Below are positions 33,334 through 43,511 of a stretch of DNA of 64,000 nucleotides, in pieces (the first letter of the stretch is position 1; each line of letters starts with the position of its first letter). Below the pieces are notes generated by a model. It was given only the letters and a program-made list of their open reading frames with translations, was not told the DNA's origin and searched no databases. The stretch is from Kitasatospora azatica KCTC 9699 (GTDB lineage Bacteria > Actinomycetota > Actinomycetes > Streptomycetales > Streptomycetaceae): assembly GCF_000744785.1 (NCBI RefSeq), contig NZ_JQMO01000003.1, positions 1,612,001-1,676,000 on the forward strand, given 5' to 3'. Both the position numbers and the translations under genes were made by a program.

Positions 33334-34331
33334 CCCGCTGCGCCGTCTTCGGCACCGGCTCCTGGGGCACCCCGTTCGCGATGATCCTGGCCGACGCCGG
33401 CTGCGAGGTGGCGCTCTGGGGCCGCCGCAAGGAGCTGGTGGACACCATCGCCAGCACCCGCACCAACCCGGACTACCTGCCCGGCATCGTGCTGCCCGAC
33501 TCGATCACCCCGACCACCGACCCGGCCGTCGCACTGGCCGGCGCGGACTTCGCGGTGCTCGCGGTGCCCTCCCAGACGCTGCGCCAGAACCTCGCCGCCT
33601 GGGCGCCGCTGATCGGCCCGCAGACCGTGCTGGTCTCGCTGATGAAGGGCATCGAGCTGGGCACCGTCAAGCGGATGACCGAGGTGATCCGCGAGGTGGC
33701 CGGCGTCGGCGAGGAGCGGGTCGCGGTGGTCTCGGGGCCCAACCTGGCGCCGGAGATCGCCAAGCGCCAGCCGGCCGCCAGTGTGGTCGCCTGCACCGAC
33801 GAGAGCGTTGCCAAGCGCTTCCAGCAGGCCTGCCACACCCCGTACTTCCGCCCGTACACCAACACCGACGTGATCGGCTGCGAGCTGGGCGGCGCGGTGA
33901 AGAACGTGATCGGTCTGGCGGTCGGGATGGCCGACGGGATGGGCCTGGGCGACAACACCAAGGCCACCCTGATGACCCGCGGCCTGGCCGAGATCACCCG
34001 GCTCGGGGTGGCGCTGGGCGCCGACCCGATGACCTTCTCCGGGCTGGCCGGGATGGGCGACCTGGTGGCCACCTGCTCCTCGCCGCTGTCGCGCAACCAC
34101 ACCTTCGGGGTCAACCTGGGCCGGGGGATGACGCTGGAGCAGACCATCGCGGCCACCAAGCAGACCGCCGAGGGCGTGAAGTCCTGCGAGTCGGTGCTCG
34201 ACCTGGCCCGGCGCAACGGCGTCGACATGCCGCTGGTCGAGGCCGTGGTCGACGTGGTGCACAACGGTCGGCCGCCGCAGTCGGTGCTCAAGGACCTGAT
34301 GGCCCGCTCGGCGAAGCCCGAACGGCGCTGA
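33330..34331 (+). CDS. gpsA: Glycerol-3-phosphate dehydrogenase [NAD(P)+]
   Basis: 333 residues. GpsA reduces dihydroxyacetone phosphate to glycerol-3-phosphate, the backbone for the product of the coupled plsC gene. The Rossmann motif FGTGSWGTPFA is at residues 6-16; GGAVKNVIGLAVGMADG carries the catalytic Lys; GLAGMGDLVATCSS is the substrate-binding segment. The start ATG lies inside the plsC stop with AAGGAGGG just upstream. Confidence 0.96.
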   Translation: MTRCAVFGTGSWGTPFAMILADAGCEVALWGRRKELVDTIASTRTNPDYLPGIVLPDSITPTTDPAVALAGADFAVLAVPSQTLRQNLAAWAPLIGPQTVLVSLMKGIELGTVKRMTEVIREVAGVGEERVAVVSGPNLAPEIAKRQPAASVVACTDESVAKRFQQACHTPYFRPYTNTDVIGCELGGAVKNVIGLAVGMADGMGLGDNTKATLMTRGLAEITRLGVALGADPMTFSGLAGMGDLVATCSSPLSRNHTFGVNLGRGMTLEQTIAATKQTAEGVKSCESVLDLARRNGVDMPLVEAVVDVVHNGRPPQSVLKDLMARSAKPERR

Positions 34332-34386
34332 CCGAGACCTCCGCTACATGGAACCGAAGCACCCACGCGGTAGTCTCACATCTGAT

Positions 34387-35529
34387 ATGAGCAACGAACC
34401 GACCTCCCCGAACCAGGCGGCCAAGCCGCGGGTCGCCATCGTCTTCGGCGGCCGTTCCTCCGAGCACGGCGTCTCCGTGGTCACCGCGGCGAGCGTGCTC
34501 CGGTCGATCGACCGGAGCAGGTACGAGGTGCTGCCGGTCGGCATCACCCATGAGGGCCGCTGGGCCCTGGTCAGTGACGAGCCGGGCCGGATGGCCATCA
34601 CCGACGGCCGGATGCCGGACGTCGACCAGGTCGCCGAGTCCGCCGAGGGCCAGCTGGCCCTGCCGGCCAGTCCCGCCTCCCGCGAGGTGGTCTGGAGCGA
34701 GCCGGGCGCCGCGCCCAAGGTGCTCGGCGAGGTCGACGTGGTGCTGCCGCTGCTGCACGGTCCGTGGGGCGAGGACGGCACCCTGCAGGGCCTGCTGGAG
34801 CTCTCCGGCGTGCCCTACGTCGGCTCCGGCGTGCTGGCCAGCTCGGTCGGCATGGACAAGGAGTACACCAAGCGGGTGCTGGAGTCCTTCGGGCTCGGCG
34901 TCGGCCCGTACACCGTGGTCCGCCCGCGCGACTGGGAGACCGAGGCCGGCCGCGCCGCCGCCCGGGAGCGGATCGCCGAGCTCGGCCTGCCGGTCTTCGT
35001 CAAGCCCTGCCGGGCCGGCTCCAGCATCGGGATCACCAAGGTCAAGGACCTGGCCCAGCTGGACGCGGCGATCGAGGAGGCCCGCCGGCACGACCCGAAG
35101 GTGATCGTCGAGGCGATGCTGGAGGGCCGCGAGATCGAGTGCGGCGTGCTGGAGTTCGAGGACGGCCCGCGGGCCAGCCTGCCGGCCGAGGTGCTGGTCG
35201 GCGACGGCTTCGAGTTCTACGACTTCGACGCCAAGTACATCGACTCCTCCGAGGTGCGGATCCCGGCCGAGCTGGCCGCGTTCGAGACCGCCGAGATCCG
35301 CCGCCAGGCGGTGGCCGCGTTCGAGGCGCTCAGCTGCGAGGGCCTGGCCCGGGTCGACTTCTTCCTGCTGACCGACGGTCGTTGGGTGATCAACGAGATC
35401 AACACCATGCCCGGCTTCACCCCGATCTCGGCCTACCCGAAGATGTGGGAGGCCACCGGCGTGCCCTACGCCGAGCTGATCGACCGGCTGCTGCAGGCTG
35501 CGCTGCGCCGCTCCACCGGCCTGCGCTGA
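34387..35529 (+). CDS. ddlA: D-alanine--D-alanine ligase
   Basis: An ATP-grasp ligase of 380 residues that makes the D-Ala-D-Ala dipeptide of peptidoglycan. VAIVFGGRSSEHGVS opens the domain, HGPWGEDGTLQG and SVGMDKEYTK bind nucleotide and substrate, and the metal ligands are in INEINTMPGFT near the end. ATG 34387 was chosen over an upstream ATG (34348) because the -10-like TAGTCT (34371-34376) would place the transcript start just before it, making it nearly leaderless. It follows gpsA after 55 bases. Confidence 0.95.
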   Translation: MSNEPTSPNQAAKPRVAIVFGGRSSEHGVSVVTAASVLRSIDRSRYEVLPVGITHEGRWALVSDEPGRMAITDGRMPDVDQVAESAEGQLALPASPASREVVWSEPGAAPKVLGEVDVVLPLLHGPWGEDGTLQGLLELSGVPYVGSGVLASSVGMDKEYTKRVLESFGLGVGPYTVVRPRDWETEAGRAAARERIAELGLPVFVKPCRAGSSIGITKVKDLAQLDAAIEEARRHDPKVIVEAMLEGREIECGVLEFEDGPRASLPAEVLVGDGFEFYDFDAKYIDSSEVRIPAELAAFETAEIRRQAVAAFEALSCEGLARVDFFLLTDGRWVINEINTMPGFTPISAYPKMWEATGVPYAELIDRLLQAALRRSTGLR

Positions 35530-35580
35530 CCCCCGCTCCGGGGCAACACCGAAGGCGGAGACCGCCGCAGGCAGGGACTA

Positions 35581-35619
35581 CCGAAAGCGCCGCGCCCGGA
35601 CCGGGTGCGGCGCTTTCGG
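35581..35619. terminator. Bidirectional terminator between ddlA and the Lrp-type gene
   Basis: Perfect 13-bp arms (35581-35593 with 35607-35619) plus a short inner stem, flanked by convergent genes. Confidence 0.75.
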
Positions 35620-35625
35620 TGGTTG

Positions 35626-35859
35626 CTACAGGTGCACCACCGGACAGGTCAGCGTGCGCGTGATGCCCTCGACCTGCTGGATCTGGGCGACCACCAGACG
35701 GCCCAGGTCGTCCACCGAGTCCGCCTCGGCCCGCACGATCACGTCGTAGGGGCCGGTCACGTCCTCCGCCTGGACCACGCCCTTGATCTTGGAGATGGTC
35801 TCGGCAACGGCGCTGGCCTTGGCGACTTCGGTCTGGATCAGGATGTATGCCTGTACCAC
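35626..35859 (-). CDS. Stand-alone Lrp/AsnC ligand-binding (RAM) domain protein, 77 aa
   Basis: The protein is only the alpha/beta RAM domain of Lrp/AsnC regulators (VQAYILIQTEVAKASAVAETI, then VVQAEDVTGPYDVIVRAE). There is no DNA-binding helix-turn-helix, and the frame does not extend to one. Such proteins form ring-like oligomers that bind amino acids and may modulate full-length Lrp proteins. GTG 35859 is preceded by GGGAGG with 6-base spacing, so the short form is real. Confidence 0.85.
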   Translation of the reverse strand: MVQAYILIQTEVAKASAVAETISKIKGVVQAEDVTGPYDVIVRAEADSVDDLGRLVVAQIQQVEGITRTLTCPVVHL

Positions 35860-36057
35860 GGAGGACCTCCCAGGGGTGGGTGGGGGCGGGAGCGCGCCGC
35901 GAAGACTGGATCACCACGCTACCGCGCCCCGGCCCCGGGAGGGGAGACCCCGGGCGGGCCGGTGGGCGTACGCTTCGCGCGGGGAGCGCGCCGCGCGACC
36001 ACGACCGTGATCTGGTTGTCGCGATTCCGGTCGCCGGGATTCTGGAGAGGACGGCAC

Positions 36058-37023
36058 ATGCAGGGGACCGTGGGCGAGCTCGGCGAGTTCGGTCTCATCA
36101 GGGAGCTCACCGCCCGGCTGCCGCTCACCCCGTCGGTGGAACTCGGCCCGGGTGACGACGCCGCGGTCGTCCAGGCCCCCGACCGCCGGGTGGTGGCCAC
36201 CACCGATGTGCTGATCGAGGGCCGGCACTTCCGCCGCGACTGGTCCACCGCCTACGACGTGGGCCGCAAGTCCGCCGCCCAGAACCTCGCCGACATCGCC
36301 GCGATGGGCGCGGTGCCGACCGCGATACTGCTCGGCCTGGTGGTCCCCGCCGACCTGCCCACCACCTGGGCCACCGAGTTGATGGACGGGCTGCGCGACG
36401 AGTGCCAGGTGGCCGGGGCCGGTGTGGTCGGCGGCGACGTGGTGCGCGGCGACACCATCACGCTGGCCATCACCGCGCTCGGCGACCTGCAGGGCCGGGA
36501 GCCGGTCAAGCGGTCCGGTGCGCAGGTCGGCGACGTGGTCGCGGTGACCGGCTGGCTGGGCTGGTCGGCGGCCGGACTCACCGTGCTCTCCCGCGGCTTC
36601 CGCTCGCCGCGCGCTTTCGTCGAGGCGCACCGACGCCCCGAACCGCCGTACCACGCCGGGCCGGCCGGCGCCGAGTTGGGCGCCACCTCGATGATCGACG
36701 TCAGCGACGGACTGGTCGCCGACCTCGGCCATGTCGCCGCCGCCAGCGGGGTGGACATCGACCTGAAGGCCGCCGACTTCGACATCCCCGCGCAGATGGC
36801 CGACATCGGCCAGGCGGTCGGCGTCGATCCGCTGGTCTGGGTGCTCTCCGGCGGCGAGGACCACGCGATCGCGGCCACCTTCCCGCCCGGCGTCCAGCTG
36901 CCGGCCCGCTGGCGGGTGGTCGGCGAGGTGGTCGCACCGAGCCGGCAAGGTGCCCGTGGCAAGGTGACGGTGGACGGCGCGCCCTGGGATCGCACGGCCG
37001 GTTGGGACCACTTCGCCGAGTAG
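36058..37023 (+). CDS. thiL: Thiamine-monophosphate kinase
   Basis: 321 residues. ThiL phosphorylates thiamine monophosphate to the active cofactor TPP. It shows the PurM-like pattern: LGPGDDAAVVQ near the start, LIEGRHFRRDW and a row of acidic metal ligands (SAAQNLADIAAMGA, VSDGLVADL, LSGGEDHAI). ATG 36058 follows GGAGAGG by 7 bases. It is followed after 9 bases by a phosphofructokinase gene and then thiD. No thiamine riboswitch is visible upstream. Confidence 0.95.
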   Translation: MQGTVGELGEFGLIRELTARLPLTPSVELGPGDDAAVVQAPDRRVVATTDVLIEGRHFRRDWSTAYDVGRKSAAQNLADIAAMGAVPTAILLGLVVPADLPTTWATELMDGLRDECQVAGAGVVGGDVVRGDTITLAITALGDLQGREPVKRSGAQVGDVVAVTGWLGWSAAGLTVLSRGFRSPRAFVEAHRRPEPPYHAGPAGAELGATSMIDVSDGLVADLGHVAAASGVDIDLKAADFDIPAQMADIGQAVGVDPLVWVLSGGEDHAIAATFPPGVQLPARWRVVGEVVAPSRQGARGKVTVDGAPWDRTAGWDHFAE

Positions 37024-37032
37024 CCTTGCGGC

Positions 37033-38058
37033 ATGCGTATCGGTGTGCTGACCAGCGGTGGCGACTGCCCGGGACTCAACGCGGTGATCCGCTCGGTGGT
37101 GCACCGGGGGTTGGACGTCCACGGGGACGAGATCCTCGGCATCGAGGACGGCTTCCTCGGTCTGATCGAGGGCCGGGCCCGGGTGGTCGGCCACGACGAC
37201 GTCACCGGGCTGCTCACCCTCGGCGGCACCGTGCTCGGCTCGGCCCGGGTCCGCCGGGACCGGATCGAGTGGGCGGTGGACCACGCCCAGGAGTTGGCCG
37301 CCAACCTCGGCATCGACGCGCTGATCGCGATCGGCGGCGAGGGCACGCTGACCGCCGCCAAGCAGTTCAGCGACGCCGGACTGCCGGTGGTCGGCGTACC
37401 CAAGACGATCGACAACGACATCGACGCCACCGACGTCACCTTCGGCTTCGACACCGCCGTGCACGTCGCCACCGAGGCGATCGACCGACTGAAGACCACC
37501 GCCGAGTCGCACCAACGGGTCATGGTGGTCGAGCTGATGGGCCGTCACACCGGCTGGATCACCCTGACCGCGGGCATGGCCGCCGGCGCCCACGGCATCC
37601 TGATCCCGGAGAAGCCCTTCGACATCGAAGCCGTGGCCCGGATGATCGAGGAGCGCTTCGACCGGGGCAAGAAGTTCGCCATCATCGCGGTGGCCGAGGG
37701 CGCCAAGCCGCAGCCCGGCACGTTCCGCTTCGACCACGGCGGGGTCGACCAGTTCGGCCACCAGACCTTCGGCGGGATCGGCACCCGGCTGGCCCACGAA
37801 CTGGAGGACCTGCTCGGCAAGGAGGCCCGCCCGGTGATCCTCGGACACACCCAGCGCGGCGGCACCCCCACCGCCCGCGACCGGGTGCTGGCCACCCGGT
37901 TCGGCTGGCACGCCGTGGAGGCCGTCCACAAGGGCGCCTTCGGACACTTCACCGCGCTGCGCGGCACCGAGATCCAGCTGGTCCCGGTCGCCGAGGCGGT
38001 CACCCGGCTGAAGACCGTGCCGCAGGACCGCTGGACGGAATCCGAAGCCGTGCTCTGA
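37033..38058 (+). CDS. pfkA: 6-phosphofructokinase
   Basis: 341 residues. The enzyme makes fructose 1,6-bisphosphate in glycolysis. LTSGGDCPGLNA starts the protein; the donor-site motif reads GGEGT (Gly at the position that selects ATP in E. coli PfkA) and the next motif KTIDNDI has Lys where classical ATP enzymes have Gly. This Gly/Lys combination is known from actinobacterial ATP-dependent enzymes, so ATP is the likely donor, with PPi not excluded by motif alone. MGRHTGW binds the sugar phosphate. Its position between thiL (9-base gap) and thiD (23-base gap) is unusual and makes it part of a thiamine-type transcript. Confidence 0.93.
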   Translation: MRIGVLTSGGDCPGLNAVIRSVVHRGLDVHGDEILGIEDGFLGLIEGRARVVGHDDVTGLLTLGGTVLGSARVRRDRIEWAVDHAQELAANLGIDALIAIGGEGTLTAAKQFSDAGLPVVGVPKTIDNDIDATDVTFGFDTAVHVATEAIDRLKTTAESHQRVMVVELMGRHTGWITLTAGMAAGAHGILIPEKPFDIEAVARMIEERFDRGKKFAIIAVAEGAKPQPGTFRFDHGGVDQFGHQTFGGIGTRLAHELEDLLGKEARPVILGHTQRGGTPTARDRVLATRFGWHAVEAVHKGAFGHFTALRGTEIQLVPVAEAVTRLKTVPQDRWTESEAVL

Positions 38059-38081
38059 CCGGCTGAATATAGGTTGGGGTC

Positions 38082-38882
<801 letters not shown>

Positions 38883-38910
38883 CGGAGAACAGCAGCGGGC
38901 CCGACAAGAA

Positions 38911-38950
38911 CAGAAGGCCCGTTCCATCCGAGGATGGAACGGGCCTTCTG
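38911..38950. terminator. Bidirectional terminator between thiD and rpmB
   Basis: Perfect 19-bp arms (38911-38929 with 38932-38950) separated by two bases, between convergent genes. Confidence 0.8.
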
Positions 38951-38975
38951 GAGGACCGGGGTGGCGTCCTGCGCG

Positions 38976-39161
38976 TCAGCGCGAGACCTTGCCGGCCTTG
39001 ATGCACGAGGTGCACACGTTGAGCCGCTTCGGCGTCCGCCCGATCACAGCGCGCACCGTCTGGATGTTGGGGTTCCAACGACGACGGGTACGACGGTGCG
39101 AGTGGGAGATGTTGTTGCCGAAGCCCGGCCCCTTGCCGCAGACGTCGCAGTTGGCAGCCAC
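38976..39161 (-). CDS. rpmB: Ribosomal protein L28 (bL28)
   Basis: 61 residues. The zinc-binding (C+) form is indicated by two CxxC pairs, CDVC near the start and CTSC near the end. GKGPGFGNNISHSHRRTRRRWNPNIQ is the family signature in pieces. GTG 39161 follows GGAG by 8 bases and gives the standard start MAANCDVCG. The 298-base gap to the next gene (39162-39459) must hold its promoter and that of the divergent kinase-like gene; I see no clear boxes or repeats there. Confidence 0.96.
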   Translation of the reverse strand: MAANCDVCGKGPGFGNNISHSHRRTRRRWNPNIQTVRAVIGRTPKRLNVCTSCIKAGKVSR

Positions 39162-39459
39162 AGGAGTCACTCCAAGACTTCAGATCATTTACGTTCGAAA
39201 ACCCCGGCTGATCCACCGGGACCACTCTGCGTGGGCCTGATCGGGTCAAGGGGGAAGCCCGGATTGTTCCAGGCAACCGGAGCAGCATACAACGACTGCT
39301 CCCGTCCCACGAAACTACCATGGTGGCTCGCTTGATCGCTGCGTCACGCAGGGTGCCCCAGCGCCCCGATGCCCCACACCCCAACAACGTGCCGGGATCC
39401 CGATAGCCTGCCCAACAGGCCCCACCCCGTTCCCGCTGCGTTCACCTGGAGGAGACCCG

Positions 39460-41100
39460 GTGCTGGAGACGCTCGACGCCACCGCCGTCCGCACCTGGTG
39501 CCGCCTCGCGCTGTCCGCCCTCGGCCAGGCCCGCGAGGAGATCGACGCGCTCAACGTCTACCCGGTGCCGGACGGGGACACCGGGACCAACCTCTACCTG
39601 ACCGTGGAGGCCGCCACCGCGGCCGTGGAGCGCTGCTTCGAGGCCGGCGCCGACCCGGAGCTGGCCCCCGCCGTGAAGGCCATGGCCAAGGGCGCGCTGC
39701 TCGGCGCCTGCGGCAACTCCGGAGTGATCCTGGCCCAGCTGCTGCGCGGGGTGGCCGAGGTGCTGGCCGAGCAGGGCGGCGGCCCGCAGGCGCTGCGCGC
39801 GGCGCTGACCCGGGGCGCCGAGGCCGCCTACCAGGCGGTGGCCGACCCGGTGGAGGGCACCCTGCTGACCGTGGCCGCGCGGTCCGCCGAGAGCGCCGCC
39901 GCGGCCGCCGGCAGCCTGGTGGAGGTGGCCGGTGCCGCCCACCGGACGGCCCGCGACGCGCTGCTGCGCACCCCTGAGCAGTTGCAGGTACTGGCCCGGG
40001 CCGGCGTGGTGGACGCGGGCGGCCGCGGCCTGGTGGCCGTGCTCGGCGCGCTGGCCGACGCGGTGGCCGGCCAGCAGCCGATGGGCCCGGTGGCGCTCGG
40101 CGAGGACCTTCCGCCCACACCTTCCTCCCTCGGGGCGGATCCCTGCACCGATGAGCCCGAGCGGCTGCCCGGCCACCCCGCCTTCGAGGTGATCTACCTG
40201 CTGGACGCCGCCGACACCGCGCTGCCCGCACTGCGCGAGCGGCTGGCCGGCCTCGGCGACTCGCTGGTGATCGGCGGCGGCGACGGGCTGTGGAACATCC
40301 ACGTGCACGTGAACGACGCCGGCGCGGCCGTGGAGGCCGGCGTGGCGGCCGGCCGGCCGCACCAGATCCGGATCACCCACTTCGCCGAGGCCGCCGCCCG
40401 GGCCGGCGCCCGGTCCGGCCTGGAGCCGGAGCCCGCCGCCGAGCGCGCGGTGCTCAGCGTGGTCACCGGCGAGGGCCTGGCCGAACTCTGCCGCTCGGCC
40501 GGCTCCGCCGTCCTGGCCGCCGACCCGGACGCGCCACCGTCCAGCACCGAACTCGCCGAGGCGGTGCGCCGCTGCGCCGCCCGCGAGGTGATCGTGCTGC
40601 TCAACGACCCGGAGCTGCGGGCCGGCGCCGGCGCCGCCGCCGACCAGTTGCGCGAGGAGGGCCTGCGGATCGCCGTGCTGCCCACCCGCTCCCCGGTGCA
40701 GGGCCTGGCCGCGCTCGCCGTGCACGAGGTCGCCCGGCGCTTCGACGAGGACGTGGTCGCCATGACCTCCGCCGCCGGCGCCACCCGGTACGCCGAACTC
40801 GCGGTGGCCGAGGGCGAGTCCTGGACCATGGCCGGCGTCTGCCAGGCGGGCGACGTGCTCGGCCTGATCGACGGCGACGTCGCGGTGATCGGCCGCGGGA
40901 TCGCCGAGACCGGCGCCGAGGTGCTCTCCCGGATGCTCGCGGCCGGCGGCGAACTGGTCACCCTGGTGCTCGGCGAGGGCGCGCCCGGCGGACTGGCCGA
41001 CCAGCTGGTGGCGCACGCCCGGCGGCAGCGGCCCGAGGTGGACACCCTGGTGTTCGCGGGCGGCCAGGAGAGCGCGCCGCTGCTGATCGGGGTCGAATAG
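39460..41100 (+). CDS. DhaL/DAK2-domain kinase-like protein (FakA/YloV type)
   Basis: 546 residues. The N-terminal half is a DhaL (DAK2) ATP-binding domain with VYPVPDGDTGTNLYLT and GALLGACGNSGVILAQLLRG, as in dihydroxyacetone kinases and the fatty-acid kinase FakA. The middle and C-terminal parts match the FakA-associated domains (HPAFEVIYLLDA, GDGLWNIHVHVND, and SAAGATRYAELAVAEGESWTM). FakA phosphorylates fatty acids bound to a FakB (DegV) protein; no fakB is nearby, so the substrate is inferred. GTG 39460 follows GGAGGAG by 5 bases. recG follows after 58 bases, a gene order common in Gram-positive bacteria. Confidence 0.88.
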   Translation: MLETLDATAVRTWCRLALSALGQAREEIDALNVYPVPDGDTGTNLYLTVEAATAAVERCFEAGADPELAPAVKAMAKGALLGACGNSGVILAQLLRGVAEVLAEQGGGPQALRAALTRGAEAAYQAVADPVEGTLLTVAARSAESAAAAAGSLVEVAGAAHRTARDALLRTPEQLQVLARAGVVDAGGRGLVAVLGALADAVAGQQPMGPVALGEDLPPTPSSLGADPCTDEPERLPGHPAFEVIYLLDAADTALPALRERLAGLGDSLVIGGGDGLWNIHVHVNDAGAAVEAGVAAGRPHQIRITHFAEAAARAGARSGLEPEPAAERAVLSVVTGEGLAELCRSAGSAVLAADPDAPPSSTELAEAVRRCAAREVIVLLNDPELRAGAGAAADQLREEGLRIAVLPTRSPVQGLAALAVHEVARRFDEDVVAMTSAAGATRYAELAVAEGESWTMAGVCQAGDVLGLIDGDVAVIGRGIAETGAEVLSRMLAAGGELVTLVLGEGAPGGLADQLVAHARRQRPEVDTLVFAGGQESAPLLIGVE

Positions 41101-41158
41101 GGGCATCGGGGTCGCGTGGCGCCCGTACTGTCACGGCTTTGGTGTTCCATAGGGTGCG

Positions 41159-43366
41159 ATGGCTGCTCTCGATGAACCCCTGACCAAGCTGGTCGGCCCG
41201 CGCACGGCGAAGGCGCTCGCCGACGGACTCAAGCTGCACACGGTCGGCGACCTGCTGCACCACTACCCGCGCCGGTACGCCGAGCGCGGCGAGCTCACCA
41301 GCCTGGACGAGCTCGAAGTGGACGAGCACGTCACCGTGCTGGCCCGGATCGAGAAGGTCACCCTGATCCCGTTCCGCGGCCGCAAGGGCGACCGGCTCGA
41401 GGTGATCGTCACCGACGGGCGCGGGCGGCTCTCGCTGGTCTTCTTCAACCAGGGCTGGCGGCAGAAGGAGCTGCGCCCGGGCGCGCAGGGGCTGTTCGCG
41501 GGCAAGGTCGGCGTCTTCAATCGCACCCGGCAACTCGCCTCGCCCGACTACCAGCTGCTCGACGACGAGGCGGACTCGGGTACCGCCCAGCAGTTCGCCG
41601 GGCGGCTGATCCCGGTCTACCCGGCCAGCTCCCAGCTGCCCAGCTGGAAGCTCTCGCTGGCGGTGCAGACCGCGCTCGACAAGCACCTCAGCGACGTCGG
41701 CGAACCGCTGCCCGAGACGCTGCGCGCCGAGCGCGAGCTGATCCCGCTGCCCGAGGCCCTGGAACTGATCCACCGCCCGCGCAACCACGCCGAGTTGGAG
41801 CGGGCCCGGGACCGGCTGCGCTGGGACGAGGCCTTCGTGCTGCAGGTCGCCCTCGCCCAGCGCCGGGCGGCGGCCTCCGCGCTACCGGCCGTCCCCCGCC
41901 CGGTCCGGGCCGGCGGTCTGCTGGACGCCTTCGACGCCAAGCTGCCGTTCACCCTGACCGCGGGCCAGCAGGCGGTCGGCGCCGAGATCTTCGCCGACCT
42001 GGCCACCGAGCACCCGATGCACCGGCTGCTGCAGGGCGAGGTCGGCTCCGGCAAGACGCTCGTCGCGCTGCGCGCGATGCTCGCGGTGGTGGACGCCGGC
42101 GGGCAGGCCGTACTGCTGGCGCCGACCGAGGTGCTGGCGCAGCAGCACCACCGCTCGATCGTGGAGATGATGGGGGAGTTGGCCGAGGGCGGGATGCTCG
42201 GCGGCTCGGAGATCGGCACCAAGGTAGTGCTGCTGACCGGCTCGATGGGCGTGCCGGCCCGCCGGCAGGTGCTGCTCGACATGGCCTGCGGTGACGCCGG
42301 GATCGCGATCGGCACCCACGCGCTGATCGAGGACAAGGTGCAGTTCCAGGACCTCGGCCTGGTGGTGGTGGACGAGCAGCACCGGTTCGGCGTCGAGCAG
42401 CGGGACGCGCTGCGGGCCAAGGGCGGGCAGCCGCCGCACCTGCTGGTGATGACCGCCACCCCGATCCCGCGCACCGTCGCCATGACCGTCTTCGGTGACC
42501 TGGAGACCTCGGTGCTGGACCAGCTGCCGGCCGGCCGCTCGCCGATCTCCACCCATGTGGTCCCGGCCCTGGAGAAGCCCAACTTCCTGGCCCGGGCCTG
42601 GGAGCGGATCCGCGAGGAGGTCGGCAAGGGCCACCAGGCCTATGTGGTCTGCCCGCGGATCGGCGACGAACCGGAGGAGCCGGCCGGCAAGAAGAAGCGC
42701 AAGGCCGTGGCGGACGACCCCGAGGACCTGGGCGCCGCCAGTGACGAGCGCCGCCCGCCGCTGAGCGTGGTGGACACCGCCGAGATGCTCGGCAAGGGCC
42801 CGCTGGCCGGCCTGCGGGTGGAGATCCTGCACGGGCGGCTCGCGCCGGAGGTCAAGGACGAGGTGATGAAGCGCTTCTCGGCCGGGCAGCTGGACGTGCT
42901 GGTCGCCACCACGGTGATCGAGGTCGGCGTCAACGTCCCCAACTCCACCGCGATGGTGATCATGGATGCCGACCGGTTCGGTGTCTCCCAGCTGCACCAG
43001 CTGCGCGGCCGGGTGGGTCGCGGCAGCGCGCCCGGACTCTGCCTGCTGGTCAGCGACATGCCCGCGGGCAGCGCTGCGCGGGCCCGGCTGGAGGCGGTGG
43101 CCGGCACCCTCGACGGCTTCGAGCTCTCCCGGATCGACCTGGAGCAGCGTCGCGAGGGCGATGTGCTCGGCCAGGCCCAGTCCGGCGTCAAGTCCTCGCT
43201 CAAGGTGCTCTCGGTGCTGGAGGACGAGGAGGTGATCGCGGCCGCCCGCGAGGAGGCCGCGAAACTGATCGCCGCCGACCCCGAGCTGACCGATCATCAG
43301 GAGCTGCGCGCCGAACTCGCCGGCCTGCTCGACGAGGACCGCGCGGCCTACCTGGAGAAGGGCTGA
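41159..43366 (+). CDS. recG: ATP-dependent DNA helicase RecG
   Basis: 735 residues. RecG remodels stalled forks and branched DNA. The N-terminal wedge/OB domain (LKLHTVGDLLHHYPRRY, then VIVTDGRGRLSLVFFNQ) is followed by superfamily 2 helicase motifs: Walker A GEVGSGKT, DEQHRFG, TATPIPRT, and in the second lobe EVGVNVPNST and QLRGRVGRG. An insertion of about 40 charged residues (GKKKRKAVADDPEDL) lies between the lobes. Downstream of the stop there are four 17-bp tandem repeats. Confidence 0.96.
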   Translation: MAALDEPLTKLVGPRTAKALADGLKLHTVGDLLHHYPRRYAERGELTSLDELEVDEHVTVLARIEKVTLIPFRGRKGDRLEVIVTDGRGRLSLVFFNQGWRQKELRPGAQGLFAGKVGVFNRTRQLASPDYQLLDDEADSGTAQQFAGRLIPVYPASSQLPSWKLSLAVQTALDKHLSDVGEPLPETLRAERELIPLPEALELIHRPRNHAELERARDRLRWDEAFVLQVALAQRRAAASALPAVPRPVRAGGLLDAFDAKLPFTLTAGQQAVGAEIFADLATEHPMHRLLQGEVGSGKTLVALRAMLAVVDAGGQAVLLAPTEVLAQQHHRSIVEMMGELAEGGMLGGSEIGTKVVLLTGSMGVPARRQVLLDMACGDAGIAIGTHALIEDKVQFQDLGLVVVDEQHRFGVEQRDALRAKGGQPPHLLVMTATPIPRTVAMTVFGDLETSVLDQLPAGRSPISTHVVPALEKPNFLARAWERIREEVGKGHQAYVVCPRIGDEPEEPAGKKKRKAVADDPEDLGAASDERRPPLSVVDTAEMLGKGPLAGLRVEILHGRLAPEVKDEVMKRFSAGQLDVLVATTVIEVGVNVPNSTAMVIMDADRFGVSQLHQLRGRVGRGSAPGLCLLVSDMPAGSAARARLEAVAGTLDGFELSRIDLEQRREGDVLGQAQSGVKSSLKVLSVLEDEEVIAAAREEAAKLIAADPELTDHQELRAELAGLLDEDRAAYLEKG

Positions 43367-43370
43367 CGCC

Positions 43371-43438
43371 GCCCGGATCGTCAGGCAGCCCGGATCGTCA
43401 GGCGGCCCGGATCGTCAGACAGCCCGGATTGTCAGTAC
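43371..43438. repeat. Four tandem 17-bp repeats after recG
   Basis: Unit GCCCGGATCGTCAGGCA at 43371, 43388, 43405 and 43422; copies 2 to 4 carry one, one and several changes, the last decaying at its end. The array begins 5 bases after the recG stop and lies upstream of the gene at 43512. A hairpin CGCACC/GGTGCG (43466-43482) follows. Confidence 0.9.
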
Positions 43439-43511
43439 CGCGGGAGAGAATGAAGGTGTTCAGGGCGCACCCCCAAGGTGCGTTCCTGGCACGACATTTG
43501 GGGGTCCTGCC

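Noticed and set aside
43371..43438. CRISPR array
   Set aside because: The repeats are 17 bp and directly adjacent with no spacers, and there are no cas genes.
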